This document shows, piece after piece, positions 10,908-22,744 of a stretch of DNA of 64,000 nt. The notes beneath the pieces are model-generated. The model saw nothing but the letters and a program-made list of their open reading frames with translations. It had not been told where the DNA came from and did no database searches. Each line of letters opens with the position of its first letter. The stretch's first letter is position 1. Both the position numbers and the translations under genes were made by a program. Source of the DNA: Dipylidium caninum (lineage: Eukaryota; Platyhelminthes; Cestoda; Cyclophyllidea; Dipylidiidae). Where the stretch lies: assembly GCA_017562135.1 (NCBI GenBank), contig QEYB01001053.1, positions 1-64,000 on the forward strand. Direction: 5' to 3'.

Positions 10908-13900
10908 CTTTTGTTAGACTCAGGACGATCCAAGAAGATTTTTGCGAAGACGCGACGGTAGGGAAGGACATTTAAACGTTCACTAACGCGCCTTTGGAAC
11001 CTATATAGACAGCTTAAACTATAACCAAAAAGTGGCAGGTTTTTGGCGCTCCCAATTTACGATTACTAATTCATTAGGTTCGGTGGGGTTGTTAGTAAAA
11101 AGAGGCTAAGCAGATAAGGGGAAGGTCGGGTGACAAGGCGGTGTACCCACGAGCGCTCGTCAACGCAGTTTAAGTCGTCCCTCCTTTGGTTTTTACCACC
11201 TGTCTAAAGAACCGCTCTACCTTGCCGTTACTTTGTACTACTGGGGTAGAGCACTTGCAAATGCACGCGTTTTGTAGATGGTTGTGGCAGATACGCTGCC
11301 GTGGGGAGTCCTGCATACCTAGTGGGATCGAGGAATTGTCTTAGGTGCCGAGAAGATAGACCATTCAGGAAAATATAGGACAGTTGGAAATCTGTCACCC
11401 AGTGAGCGCTTCACTATGATATGGATAACGAGGAGTAGGTGTAAGGGCAATAATAGTGCGGATAGAAGGCAAGGAGGTGGCAGAGAAATCTGGAAATTAG
11501 CTTATCCACAGTTACTTCGAGGCCCCCCTCTGAGACAGAGAGGGCAGCGGCCAGCGCCATGTAGCAAACCAACGAAGTGGAATGTGTTTATTAAGCGATG
11601 AGTAACCAATCAGACTCTCGTGAGAGGCCCAATAGCAAGAGTAGTGGGATTTCGGTAAAACCAATCAGACGTGAGGATGGGGTGGTCATTTCAGGTGGCC
11701 CTTTTTAACCTAAAGAGTCATAGAAACAGGCGTTCCAATTATAGGGTGGCTGCTTGCAAGACCGCGGACGTTAGTGTGAACTTGATGAGATTGTGTACGC
11801 TGACTTAATTAAGGTCAGGATGTTCAAACAATAAAGTGGGAAAGAGTTGACCGGATGGGTAATGATCAGCCAATGAGGACCATAGATGATGGAGGGCATG
11901 TTGGGCAATCTGTCCCCTAGCCGTTCGAGTTGCCGGTGAAATAGTACTTTTATAACCACGGAACATATCAAGCATTCGACATAACTCAACAATGAGCAAG
12001 CAGAGTCCACCGGCCACAGGCAGATGTTGGGTCCGCGACTCACATTCGATCAGCGAAGAAGGCGAGGCTGACGGGAGGCGATGGACGACTGGCGACCAAG
12101 GGGCGCAGGTAGCTGGTGGCTATGGCGCGGACAGCAGACTGTACGGAGTCAGTGCGGGTAACAAGGCAGGTAAGGGGTAGCACGTACACCTCGTCTTCCG
12201 TCCCTCCCTCGTGCCGTCCCCGTCCAGCGGACTGCCTCCCAGAAGTCAAGTTCAAAACCAGAGAGAGGTGAATCGCCAGAGTCGTTGTGTTACTCTGTAG
12301 ACGAAATCAAAAGGATAAGTATCCGATAGTCCAGTAATATGAGACTCTCATGAATGTCAGAACACGGCGCCTTCCTATGAATTGCGGTAAGAGCTGACAT
12401 GTTAGTGCGTCTCAGGGGGGGTTTGCATACGCCTCGTGGTGCAAAGAAGTCCAGCGAGGCCAATTGCATCGTCACACCAGGGCGCTTTAGGTGTTAATTC
12501 AACAGCTTAATAGACAATACCGCGACGAAAAGGTGACAATTACACCAACTTCCCATAGACGGTCAGGATTCACGCGAGTCAGTTGTTTGGAAGAGAGAAG
12601 AGAAGGGGAGGCAGACTATGGATAAGGAGATAGTCAATCCACCCCAATAAAGTCCATCTGCCCCGTGGCCGAGGAGGTGGCGGAGCTGGTCGAGAGGTGG
12701 GGAATAAAACTCACTCTTTCGTAGGTACCTCCACACTTATCCATGGGCAGAACAACATCGACAGTGCCATTATTATCGTGGATGAAGGTGAGAGAGCAGT
12801 TTTTGGGCAGGCTCCGATTCAGACGCACCCTCGACGAATCCAGTGTACCCACCTGCGCCCGCTTAAATCGCACGGTGGCCATCTCGTCGTCGCAAGTCAA
12901 ATTGGACTCGATAGCTGAAAGAAGTCAAAAGTCCTACTCGCAACTGTACTGCGGTAAAATAAACGTTTGACGGGCGTGGATTTTTGAATGAACCCCAATT
13001 GGGGGTCGAGACTACAGGAGAAGGCAACCCGCCCATAGGGAATTGATGGGTCGACAGCGGATCAAACTATTTAGGGGATTCTTATCTGCTCCTTCATCAT
13101 AAGGAGGGCATAAGAATGGGGCTGACATGAAAGAACGGACGTAAGATGAGTGCACGTCTATGCGATAAACGAATAACTAAACGGGAGGGTGAATAGACGA
13201 ATGGATGGAAGAATGGATTGCCAGATGAGCAGAGACTGTGTCAATGGGTTGAGAGGATGACAAGGGCGTGATGGGACCATGATGGATGGGGGGATGAAGG
13301 AATTCGTGGGCGAATACGTTCGAGAAAGCGAGAGAAGGTGTCAAGAAACAAGGGAAGAATGATTATAGGTAGATTAGTGAGCTGGTGGCAACGATCTCCC
13401 TCTTTACGATTTGGAATGGGGATGAGAATATACCCAATAGTCCACTAAATGAACTAATTCCACTCATACGAGGCAAAGAGTGGGAGATGCGTAAATTTGA
13501 GTCCGCTGCAAATAAACTTGACGTGGTCGTTGATGACGGAGTCCAGTGTGAACTGAGGATAAAAGAGCAACTCTGTGGAAGGCGGAGGCGTAAAATCCCA
13601 CCTACTTGTGTCATTGGCGGGGTGGAAAGGCGACGTCGCCTCTACTACAACTTTGCCGGCGGCGGTGCTTCATTCCACACGTCACAAAATCCATCGACGA
13701 CAATTTCCCTTATGCACCTGCGGCAAGACGGCACCGTTCCGTGCCAACTACAGACACTAGGGGTTCACTCACGAAACCCGTCTTTTCGGTAATAACGCGT
13801 TTTTCCTACTACTGTTTTCGTGGAAAGGTTCTTTCTGAAGCATTCTCAAAGAAATTCGTGAGACGTGCGAGAGGACGAGTGCAGGCAAAGCAACACATAA

Positions 13901-16488
13901 AATGCACTGTACGATAGGCGGCGCGGGGGGGAACGCAAGGGACGGCTACGAAAGAGTTGCTGGGGTAAACAAACACAACCAGCACATGTGCCATTGCGTC
14001 TGAGAGAATCCCATCGCAGTCACAAGCACAGAACTCAGAGTACTTACGAGAACTTAGTCCTCAACACGGTCTCATTTAAAGTGAAATCGTCCTCCTGTCC
14101 TCCTAGGCCCTTTAGCTCAGGAAAATGACGAAAAGTTCGCATGGTCGGTCAACACTACAGTGAGAATCACGAAGAAACAGCACCATTGTAGTAAATAAGA
14201 GGAGCCAGAGACCATGAAGAAGATAATGCCACAAATGAGGAATGAAAAGGAGTTGAATATTACCTTACAACGACCAAAATTGTCGCCATCTTTATTTCCC
14301 ATGGGATCACGACGCTGTGAAAAAAGAATGTAGGGCAAGAACGCCCACACTTTTGCCTGTTCGTAAGTTTCCTTAAGCCCGCTTTCATTCATCTTGCAAT
14401 AATCCACTTTCCTCACTCCTTTCTCGAGTTACGCCACATCCACCGTGCCAGCCAACTCATTCACTTTTTCTCCCCTGCGCCCTCGCATTGCCAAGTTGTG
14501 CGAGGCACTGAACCCTCGGACGGGCAGAGAAGCAGCCGCGAAGGCTGGGAAGGCGTCAAGACGAGGAGACGTCTCCAATCGAGTACGGCAGCACGGTGCG
14601 AAACACAAACTAGACTTTCGATCGATAGACAAATCGATAGACAGTCTCCGAAATCGGGGACAATTGGTGGGAACGTCAATAAGGATGACTCAGACGAGGG
14701 TTGGGCGCAGTATTAAAGCAATGGAAGGTGCACGAGTTGGGTGAAATGTTGGGGAAGGTAACAGAGATGATTTTACAAATGATGTAAGTCCTAAGGCACA
14801 CAGAATCCGCTACCTCCTATTCCATTGAAGGTGGGTAGAGGGACAAGTGGACGAGAAATGAATAAGAAGAGGAAAGAGGACAACATAAGCTGCGTGCATG
14901 GATGAAAGGAGGGATTGGAAGACAGTGGGTTCTTTAAATGGGTGGATATTTGCATACATGTGTCGTCTGTAAAGCACGTGCGCCAGATTCTTACAGTTCT
15001 GACCGAAAACCGTATCGCTGGGTAAGAAATATACCCGGTTAGTGCCCATCGGACTCCATATACCCTGCACTTTTTCACATGCCTCTCAGAGGAAGAGAAA
15101 GAAAGGGACGAAGTGGTGAAGGGGGAGGATAGACCTTTCACAGAAGGAGAAGGATTTCCGATCCGAGTTGTCAAAGGAAGCTCTAGAACGACAGACAAAC
15201 TTCAGGCCACAGGAATGTGGAGCCACCAACCACAACCCACACCGTCGCCCTGTCACAGGAGACGAGGACGATAAAGCACACAGTGTGACCGCGGCCAAAT
15301 AAACTAACGAATAAACGGTGAAAAATGAAGCCACAGATTCCGATGTTGCTCATCTGTCGAATAAAAAAGAGGACTCAACCCTGCCCACCGGCAGTACGGT
15401 GACCGAACTTATTCGCGTATGTAAGCATTGGTTAGGATGAGGCAGCATCAGAAGGAAGAGCCCTACGTCTGGCCATCTTGATGGAAGTGGAGACGAAAAT
15501 AATTACTTGCCGCAGACAGCATTTCTCGCGTGAGGAAGGCCAAAGTTCCAAGGGAAGGAGTACTCAATTTGACCTGAGTCTCGCATTGACTTATTTATAT
15601 GGGCCAAAAGAGAATAGGATCGACCAGAGTCCAAGGAAGTGGGCGAGAAATGAGTGGAGCGGAGAGTCGGCGATGAGGAAGCAAGATGGATCAAGTCAGG
15701 AGAGATGGAAAACAAAAATTTGAGGAATCCGAGGCAATAATGAAAGTTATGGGTTTAAAAAAGACATTCCACTTACGCATTCGAGTCGGTGTAAGTGTCA
15801 CGTCGGGACCGCAAATTACTCCGACGTCCAGAGCGTGTGTGCACCCACGTGCCGATCCCCAACCATCACCAAGGCTGCAGTCGTTAAGTGATCGCGCCCA
15901 CACGGGACAGAAGATTCTTGCCAAATGGATCGGCATCGCTTCTTCTTCAGATTTCTTTCCTACGGTCTTATTTTTTCCTTTAAATTTGTTGATTACGGCA
16001 TGGGCATAGGCCAAGTCATCGCTATAAGGAAAACCAGGAAAGTGGGAAGCGACTGAAACTACCTACTCAGTTAGACTCTACTAGTTCTTTCAAGAAAGCT
16101 TTGGGCACGAAGATCTAAAGTGATATTAGTGGTTGCTCCACCAAATTAGTCATTGTCTCAGGTCAGTCATAATAGTCAATTAGCATCAAAATTATGATGT
16201 TCACTCCCACTTATTCACGTCTACTACATAATTCGTGCCCGTTTTTAGGCAACCTTGGCTGCTGCTAATGTACAATCCAGTAACCTGTGGTATCACCACA
16301 TAAAAGGTCTGAAAAATGATTACGTTACCTGCTGGAACAGAGCATTCGGCACACCGCTTTGGCCTCGTTCGTTCCAAAACCGTCAGCGCATACGGTGCCC
16401 CATACACCTGTCTTCGGGTGCTTCACCTCCAGTCGGCCGGATTTCTCATTTCCGTAAGTAAGTCTAACCTCATTAGAATTTCTTGGAC
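10635..16488 (-). CDS. SRCR-ZP domain protein (DMBT1-like architecture)
   Basis: Supported exons on the minus strand are 16488-16329, 16021-15777, 12914-12715, 12294-12044 and 10907-10635. The first two join in phase into one SRCR domain: VRLTYGNEKSGRLEV, WGTVCADGF, AVCRMLC, PIHLARIFC, SLNDC, then GWGSARGCTHALDVGVICG. The next two make the ZP-N half: LTCDDEMATVRF, NCSLTF, DKCGGTYE, then DEVYVLPLTC. The last holds the ZP-C half: LRNCWLSNTGT, VIRDGCPVN, VGFSFETAYF and closely spaced cysteines to a stop. Exon phases agree through 12044, but one or more ZP-C exons between 12044 and 10907 are unresolved. ZP domains polymerise extracellular matrices and SRCR domains bind ligands, so a secreted or surface protein is expected. 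No signal peptide, furin site or membrane anchor was found; the first exons and perhaps the anchor are missing from this model. Confidence 0.85.
11808..12008 (-). CDS. Possible ZP-C exon
   Basis: The minus strand is open and includes LDMFRGYKSTISPA and then YPSGQLFPTLLFEHPDLN. The latter resembles the ZP-C strand that precedes the NCW motif in the next exon (LILRNCW). The left donor and the incoming phase do not fit, and a second frame is also open, so this is tentative. Confidence 0.3.
12044..12294 (-). CDS. ZP-N end and ZP linker exon
   Basis: 251 nt, acceptor tctacag, donor GAAT|GTGAGT. It starts SNTTTLAIHLSLVLNLT, reaches the fourth ZP-N cysteine at VLPLTC and ends PPVSLAFFADR. The assignment rests on phase and on the cysteine position. 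Confidence 0.65.
12715..12914 (-). CDS. ZP-N exon
   Basis: 200 nt, acceptor tttcag, donor GAAAGA|GTGAGT. It carries three of the four ZP-N cysteines: LTCDDEM, NCSLTF and DKCGGT. Confidence 0.85.
15777..16021 (-). CDS. SRCR domain, second half exon
   Basis: 245 nt, phase 2 to phase 1, between acceptor ttatag and donor GC|GTAAGT. It encodes the SRCR C-terminal half with SLNDCSLGDGWG and DVGVICG. Its end phase matches the ZP exon at 12914, giving RMPIESNLTC. Confidence 0.88.
16329..16488 (-). CDS. SRCR domain, first half exon
   Basis: 160 nt, phase 1 to phase 2. It encodes the SRCR start (VRL) and the WGTVCADGF and AVCRMLC motifs. The acceptor is atatgtag and the donor is AG|GTAACG. Confidence 0.85.
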
Positions 16489-17737
16489 CTACATATGGCG
16501 AGGGATAAATATATAAACACAGCCTTTATCAAAAGTAGGTCTTCTCGGATGACTATTCTTACAATGAAATGTCTGCCCCTGTACATTGGTAGCTGACGTA
16601 GTAGTATGCCTACATACGCCCTAGGGAAGTAGGTGAAGTGCAATTCACACGTCGAAAATCAAAATAAGCCCATAAACTGGAGCAGAAGAACTCACAAATC
16701 ACAGGAGCAAAAGTATTCGATGAAGGAGTGTCCAAATCCCGCAACTGCATCGGTTCTAAACACGCGATTGCAACATCCCGTCTGTGATTACTGCATGCGG
16801 ATGGTATTTCAGACGTATATTCGCAATATCCGAGATGGACTGAGAAGGGATTAGGAGGGTTAGGTCCCAGTGTAAGTCGACCAGTACAGTTGAAAGTGGA
16901 TATTCTTGTAGGGAAAGCGCTAGCTAGATAGCTATTCAGAATCGGAACACCATACGGTGGACTAGATGATAAGGTAACTAAAAACAGTCTTACTATCCCA
17001 ACATAAAGCAAGCTGTGGATGCGGCTTTATGATCAAATCCAAAATTGCAAATTGATGACCACGCGCCATTGTACTTAACTTCAAGCACACCGTCTCGACC
17101 CTGGGGAAATAAGGACGTGTTGAAGGCAAAGCGGACAGCAGAAATGCCATTTATCTCTAAGTTTATGTTAGAAATAAGCGATGAAAACCTAAAGACCCGG
17201 AGGGCTCAGAACACAGAAGCAGGATAAAGACCAACGGAGCAAACATCACAACCTTCGAAAATGATCCAAATACGTACGACCTACTATCACCACGTTTAAA
17301 CAAAAGTCTAAGGTGCTTTATCAGATATAAAATACGCCAATTTCTCTTACATTGGGTCCAAGCAAAACTTTTTTGCTAAAATGAATTAAATCTTGAAAAT
17401 TTTGTGCGTGGTGAATGAAATCAAGTTGGCGTTTTGTTAATTAAACTGTCTATTGCCTTCGGAGAACGAACGATTCTAATTCGAGAGTTGAATATATGTA
17501 TTTGGCTGACAAACCGGAGTAATTATAACCCAACAGTTTAGAATTATGGGTGTGAAGGAAACTGATAATCAGAGCCACATTGTCATTAATATATTCAAGA
17601 CACGTATAGCCCAAGGATCGAGTTAATCCTCGACATAAACCGCTATCTGGGCACGGGCAAGTGAAAACATCCGTCGCAGTAGTATTTCAAAGGAACATAA
17701 TACTTTACCAAAGCCCACCACCTAGACATTATTACCT

Positions 17738-17944
17738 CTATGTCTTTATAGTCTGCTGTCGACTCCCTTGCAGCCTGTGTTTGAGTGGTTCTAAGTGCTT
17801 TAAGTTTAATGTTCCATCTCTCTTTTCCAAAAACGAATCAAAATATAGGCCATCTTTGCACATTTTCTTTCGCATTTGGTGCATTAGAGCTTGTCGGTTC
17901 CTCCGGTCAAAGTGTTCACTGTCGATCTCCATTTCGAAAATCAA
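17738..17944 (-). CDS. Unassigned coding-like segment
   Basis: The minus strand holds about 68 codons rich in charged residues (FDRRNRQALMHQMRKKM, then YFDSFLEKRDGTLNLKHLE), unlike the low-complexity frames around it. It lies upstream of the SRCR-ZP gene on the same strand and could be an early exon of it or of another gene. I do not recognise the family. Confidence 0.25.
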   Translation of the reverse strand: MIFEMEIDSEHFDRRNRQALMHQMRKKMCKDGLYFDSFLEKRDGTLNLKHLEPLKHRLQGSRQQTIKT

Positions 17945-18677
17945 GTAACTCCCTGCTACGAAGGATTCTTAAAACCACGAGCGGAAATGCTGCGAGGTGA
18001 GTGATATCTAGCACGAGTCTCTTACAAATTTAATTATTTAGATTTTTATTTATCTAAATATATAAGACACGGACCTTTTCGCGGTTTAAAGCCTTTCTAC
18101 CTAATAGGAATAATTTGCTCCCATTGCGGACTCCACCTTCAGGAAGTTGTTTGCCAAAATTATTGGAAAAACCGTTTTTTTATTTAATTGGTCGTCTGTC
18201 CACTAAAGTTGACCTGGCAATCACGAGGGGCTACTCGTCCTAATTTACATGCTGTGACTTCTGATAATTATGGTGGATTATTAATTGTATATTTGGGGGA
18301 TTTTTCCGTGCCTCCTTCTCTCTTTGTATTTTTCCACATTCTTCCCGCATTGTCGCACGTTCTGTTTCTCACATACTTTTTTCTGTTCCATTATTAGTCA
18401 TTCTCCACGGGGAGCTCTATCAAAATTTCTTCAGGCGTTTTTGTTTTTATTGAACTTGCATCCTTAATTAGATTTCTTGTACTTCATTGACTCTCCGGTC
18501 ACTTTACTCACTTCGCTTTTCATTATTTTTCTCCTGTCTCATAGTTTACTTTCGGTTCAGTTTTATGATTTTTCCCCTAATCTATCCTCTTGTTTGCCCC
18601 TTATATTAAATTTGCTTAGTATATTTATGTTAATTTGTAGGCTGTCTATTTTCGTTGGCACCACATTTGTCTTGTAG

Positions 18678-20655
18678 GTCCCCCCAACGAAAACTAGTAT
18701 TAATAGTTCTGACAATGAGGGCAGTGGTGAGGCTGGGAAGGGCTACTACTTGAGTGTACGTAATCTGCCCTTTGACTTGCTTCGACAACGAATAAACGCG
18801 GCCGATGTATCTGCCTCGGAAAAACGTGCGGCTCGACGTGAGTTACTATTGAAGATGGGAGCTAAGCCCCCAAAGGGCAAGGCCATTAATTATCGCACCC
18901 TCATGGAAACACGTAAACAGGAAAAACAGGCAGCCCTCTCTGATTGCAAAGCCGTACGTTACTTCAGTCATGATGCTTATGTTTCGCCTTAATCTGGTCC
19001 AGTTAACGTAGTCGCATCTTTCATGAGTTTGTTTAACTAAGCTATTTGACTATAAGGGAGGGTCCCGCACGAACTTCGCCAACTTGTGTCATTGTGATTA
19101 CTAAATTCTTGTTTTCAGATCCAGCTGCTAATTAATCGACGTAAAATGCGCAAATCTTGTTTAAAGACCCCTCTTTTCTCAGTTTTATAATTATTGTGGT
19201 ATTATTTCGCATGCAATAGTGGCTGACATATTTTCGTCTCTTACGGCGATCCTTTGAATGTTCGTGTAACAAACGAATTACAAGTTTCTGTTTAAATTTA
19301 TTCTACTACTTTATTACAGTCTTGTCGCCAAATAGCGTCGACTTTCGTTCGATCCTTTTTCGGGTGTCTAAACACCTTTATTTATTTCATTTTATGGTCT
19401 CAAGCCTCTTACAAATACTTCCGCTAACCGTGAACTTGTAGTTGCTGCATCTTCTGATCTTTCTCTTAGCATTTCGTCTTTTTATTCAGGTCTTATTAAA
19501 TTTCTAATTTCGCCTATCTGCGGTTGTCGTCCACTACGCTGCAGTTTGCGTTTTTGCCTTAATTTGGGATTTAGTATTTGATACACGTTCTCTTTCCAAA
19601 GCTCCTCTTCACTGATACGTACTTTTCGACATCGTAATAATAGTGTCTCCGTTCAAAATCTATTATATTTATGTGTTGTTTGGCCCTCTATCGCTCTCGA
19701 TGGCGGTAACAAACTTTTGTGCCTCGTGTTATGCTCGTATCCCGTACGTGTCTTCTGCCCACAACCTCGCCGATATGCCTCTCAAATCAACATTCAGTAT
19801 GCGTTAAGTTTCTTGAAATTACCGGTCTCGTTTTAAAAAGATTGACTCCTGACGTTTCCGTGGACGTATTAATTTAATTTTCCTCCATTGATACTGACAC
19901 TCGTGGCACCCGTATCACTTTCTTCTTCTTCGACTTAATGCCGCATAAATTGCCGGTTTTTGGACAGCGGCCTCGTGTATTATGGTCTCCCTTTTTGTCA
20001 CTTGAAGAACTTTAAGTATTTTACTCGCGCTGCAGTTTCGTGTCTACCACGACGGCTGATCCCATCTCGTTTAGTAATTCTCTCGTCCGAAGAGACGCTC
20101 CGTCCCGAGTCTTAATTTTACTTGTGGCATCAAGACTCAGATGTCATCAAATGTGACACAGAATCTCTATGGTGTCGGTTCTGCTGTGATTCGCGTCTTG
20201 ATTTCTAAGCAGTAATGGTGACTTTTACTCTACCACTTTCCAGTCGTGAACCTGCCCTTTTTTCAGTTACTTTGTGCTAAAGCCTCTCGTCAATCTATGA
20301 CCGGGAGCCAAATGTGGCTCAGCTATTCCGTCTCTTTCTCCTGGCCTGTACTGGCTCATACCCTTTTTGGTACTGTCCTCTTTTTTACGGCTTTTATTTT
20401 CTATTCAGGAGCGTTTCAAAAAGATCACTTTGCAAAGGCACCTGGGGAAGCACGTAAAGAATAAGCGGAGACAACGGGGAGCCCTTCGCCACGCCAAGGG
20501 GTAAGGGGAATATACACTGTCCACTCTCCCCTCTGTAGGTCCCACTTTTGTGCTCACTCTTTTCTCCCCTTCATCCTAGGAAAGGGACAGGCAAGTCCAG
20601 CGGAATCACGCACATACCAAAGAGTATGGTGAAGCGGTTTCGCCGCAAAAACTGA
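18678..20655 (+). CDS. C1orf131-like (DUF4602) nucleolar protein, 3' exons
   Basis: Three exons join in phase: 18678-18953, 20409-20500 and 20580-20655 (TGA). The match to the C1orf131/DUF4602 family rests on MGAKPPKGKAINYRTLME, close to the human MLGAKPPKKSYVNYK segment. A lysine/arginine-rich stretch follows (LQRHLGKHVKNKRRQR), then a C-terminus GTGKSSGITHIPKSMVKRF, where the family has a GK..G.L.LS pattern. Human C1orf131 is a component of the small-subunit processome. Introns are 1,455 and 79 nt; the sites are GTACGT and GTAAGG donors with ttcag and cctag acceptors. The 5' exons lie upstream of 18678 and were not identified, because the N-terminus of the family is poorly conserved. An unrelated basic nucleolar protein cannot be fully excluded. 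Confidence 0.65.
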
Positions 20656-20741
20656 TCACATGCAGTTAGCGGTTCCTACCTCTTCCTCACTCTGTGCTTT
20701 GTACAGCCCTTTTCCTTCCTTAACTGTAAATCGCTTTTGGT

Positions 20742-20954
20742 ATGGACACTGTGGATATACCCATAAAGGCTTGTACGCTTGCTGATGCGGTAGATAGACT
20801 TGAATCCAGCACCCTATCAAGTGTCACCATCTTGCACACGGGAGTGCGACTAACTGGGAAGCTTTTAACACCTCGGACACCTTCCTGGGGGGATAGTACA
20901 CTCCTGTTGCGTGCCGTAGGATTTGAATTGGCGTCTCCTGAACAGGTTGGATGA
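20742..20954 (+). CDS. Hypothetical small ORF or first exon
   Basis: It opens with ATG 86 bases after the C1orf131-like stop and runs 70 codons (MDTVDIPIKACTLADAVDR, then LHTGVRLTGKLL, then WGDSTLLLRAVGFELAS). The composition looks coding. It may be the first exon of a gene continuing to the right, with a weak donor near CAG|GTTGGA. No family recognised. Confidence 0.35.
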   Translation: MDTVDIPIKACTLADAVDRLESSTLSSVTILHTGVRLTGKLLTPRTPSWGDSTLLLRAVGFELASPEQVG

Positions 20955-22744
20955 TGTATTGCACTCCTGCACGTAATCTACCGATTCCGAGGAAGTCTAA
21001 GCTGGTGGTTGGTAATCGCAGTTGTAACTTTTGTTGACCGGTTTAGTCAATACATCGACGAAAAAGATGGCATCCTGGGAAATAGGGATGAGAAGGGAAT
21101 GCTTAGGTTAATGAATTGAATTTTGTAAAGACTTTAGAGATTACCGGGTGGGTGTTGGGTCTGTCGACGCCGTTCGACTTGTCCTGTCGCATTCCTACAA
21201 GCGGCAGTACGGTTGGAGGTACTGCTAGATGTCTATAGCTTCTTCACCTTTTGTTTCCCCTTCATTGTGGTTTTGTTTACGTGGAATCATCTGCTTAGTC
21301 ATTCTCCTATCTTAGGGGCAGTGTGGGAGGGAATACTTAGGCGAAAGACTCGTTGAATAAATCTTAGACTGACGTTTAATTTTTGTAAAAGCGTTAGGAC
21401 CATCGGTTTGGGCCTTATTCGGCTGTTCTGTCGTATTTCTGGAAGCGACAGTACTTTTTGATGTGCCGTTAATTGCCTCGTGCTTATTCGCCTCTTATTT
21501 CCTTTCATGGCGGCTGCGTTTATGGGGAATTATGTACTAAATCATTCTCCTATCTCAATAACAGTAAGAGAAAAAGTCCGTTGTATAAAAAATCTTTTGG
21601 CTGCTATCGTCTGGAGTATTTCGTTTGAATCTCTGAATGGCGCGGGTTGACTCAAATCCTGTTCATCATTAATGGGTAACCTATTACATTTCAAGGCAAT
21701 CTTACGACGGCTACGCATCAGAGCAAGAATGGACTGACACCAAATCTAGATGCTTGGAGACCTACAAGGGAATTCTAAGATTCGAATTTTTCCGGCGAAG
21801 ATTTCTAGACACATTTTGGTGCCATAAGCCTGGCGTTTCTAAGTTGTTCAGTATAATCTCGCCACAGAAGCATAAACTTATCCGCCTAACATTACAAAGT
21901 ATTATCATTAAACGTATTATGAAGTTTGTGAGATCTAAATAGTGCAAATAGTAACAAACTTCAGACAATCTCCTTTCTAGGTAATTGAAAAGTGCACTTT
22001 ATTTGGCAATCGCCTATTTTGACCTTGAGGAGACAATGTGGTACACGCAAACAAAGGAGGGCAAATATTCCCCTGTAAGTTTGGCGTGAGAAAAAATCTT
22101 AGCTTATTTCGGGGCGAATTTGAACTGTCAAGACAAGAATTACGTGCTAATTAGTATACACTAATGTAGACCATTCTACTATGAAAATCAAATTTAGAAT
22201 TTTTGACTTCGTATGAATTGCAGAATTCTAACAGTCAGATAAAGCTTCATTTTACGTTTTATTGCAATCAACAAAAAAACTTGGTTTGTATCCACCATCA
22301 GCCTTGCCTCATTGCGGTGGAGCGTGCGACATTTATGGTTGTGTTTCGGCCATTCCTCCTAAATTAGACGGCTCACTAAGGCTGAAGATGGCTTAATTTG
22401 GTGTCCTAACAATGATTCCGCAGTAATCCTGATTCAAAAGTAGAAGACTAACAAATAAGCCGTTCCCGTCTAATGACCCAAACGCAACTTCCCTCAAAAA
22501 AATTCCAAACCTTTTCTTCAACATCACTCCTCAAACTCTTTACAAGGAAGAACACGCTTATATATCTGCTTATAAATAAGCCGCAAATCTACTCCTCTCA
22601 ATGTGATTTCCCCCGTCTTACGATTTTGAAATTAAGACGTTAATACTTTCCGAGGAAGAGCTTGAGTGTCAGCAACTTTTTTTTGATCTCAAAATACCAC
22701 AGTTTCAAATACTTTCAAAGGATGTGATTGGACCATTTCGATAA
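20955..22744. other. AT-rich intergenic region
   Basis: Apart from the tandem duplication, I see no conserved coding sequence here. It separates the C1orf131-like gene (+) from the 3' end of DNAL4 (-). Confidence 0.5.
21085..21600 (+). repeat. Degenerate tandem duplication, ~235-bp unit
   Basis: Two diverged units (about 21085-21312 and 21325-21565) share ordered blocks: TTTTGTAAA, GTCTGTCG-like, CTGTCGCATT/CTGTCGTATT, GGAAT(C/T)AT, and a common end CATTCTCCTATCT. A third unit seems to begin at about 21567 (AAAAAGTCCGTTGTAT). Identity is about two thirds by eye. Confidence 0.6.

Noticed and set aside
14117..14416. Minus-strand segment (VDYCKMNESGLKETYEQAK) as an extra exon of the SRCR-ZP gene
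   Set aside because: The SRCR exon joins the ZP exon directly in phase 1, while this segment would need other phases. No domain is recognised.
15086..15334. Signal-peptide-like frame on the minus strand (LVYLAAVTLCALSSSSPV)
   Set aside because: No ATG in frame and no splice phase linking it to the SRCR-ZP exons. It also lies between SRCR and ZP, where a signal peptide makes no sense.
16329..16421. Apparent SET/MYND (SMYD) fragment reading VYGAPYALTVLERTRPKRC
   Set aside because: The next frame gives WGTVCADGFGTNEAKAVCRM, a textbook SRCR segment with correct phases to its neighbours. The SMYD-like reading is an out-of-frame shadow.
16633..16854. Plus-strand cysteine-containing frame (HPVCDYCMRMV) as a zinc-finger exon
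   Set aside because: A single C-x2-C with no following ligands or splice support, lying in the upstream flank of a minus-strand gene.
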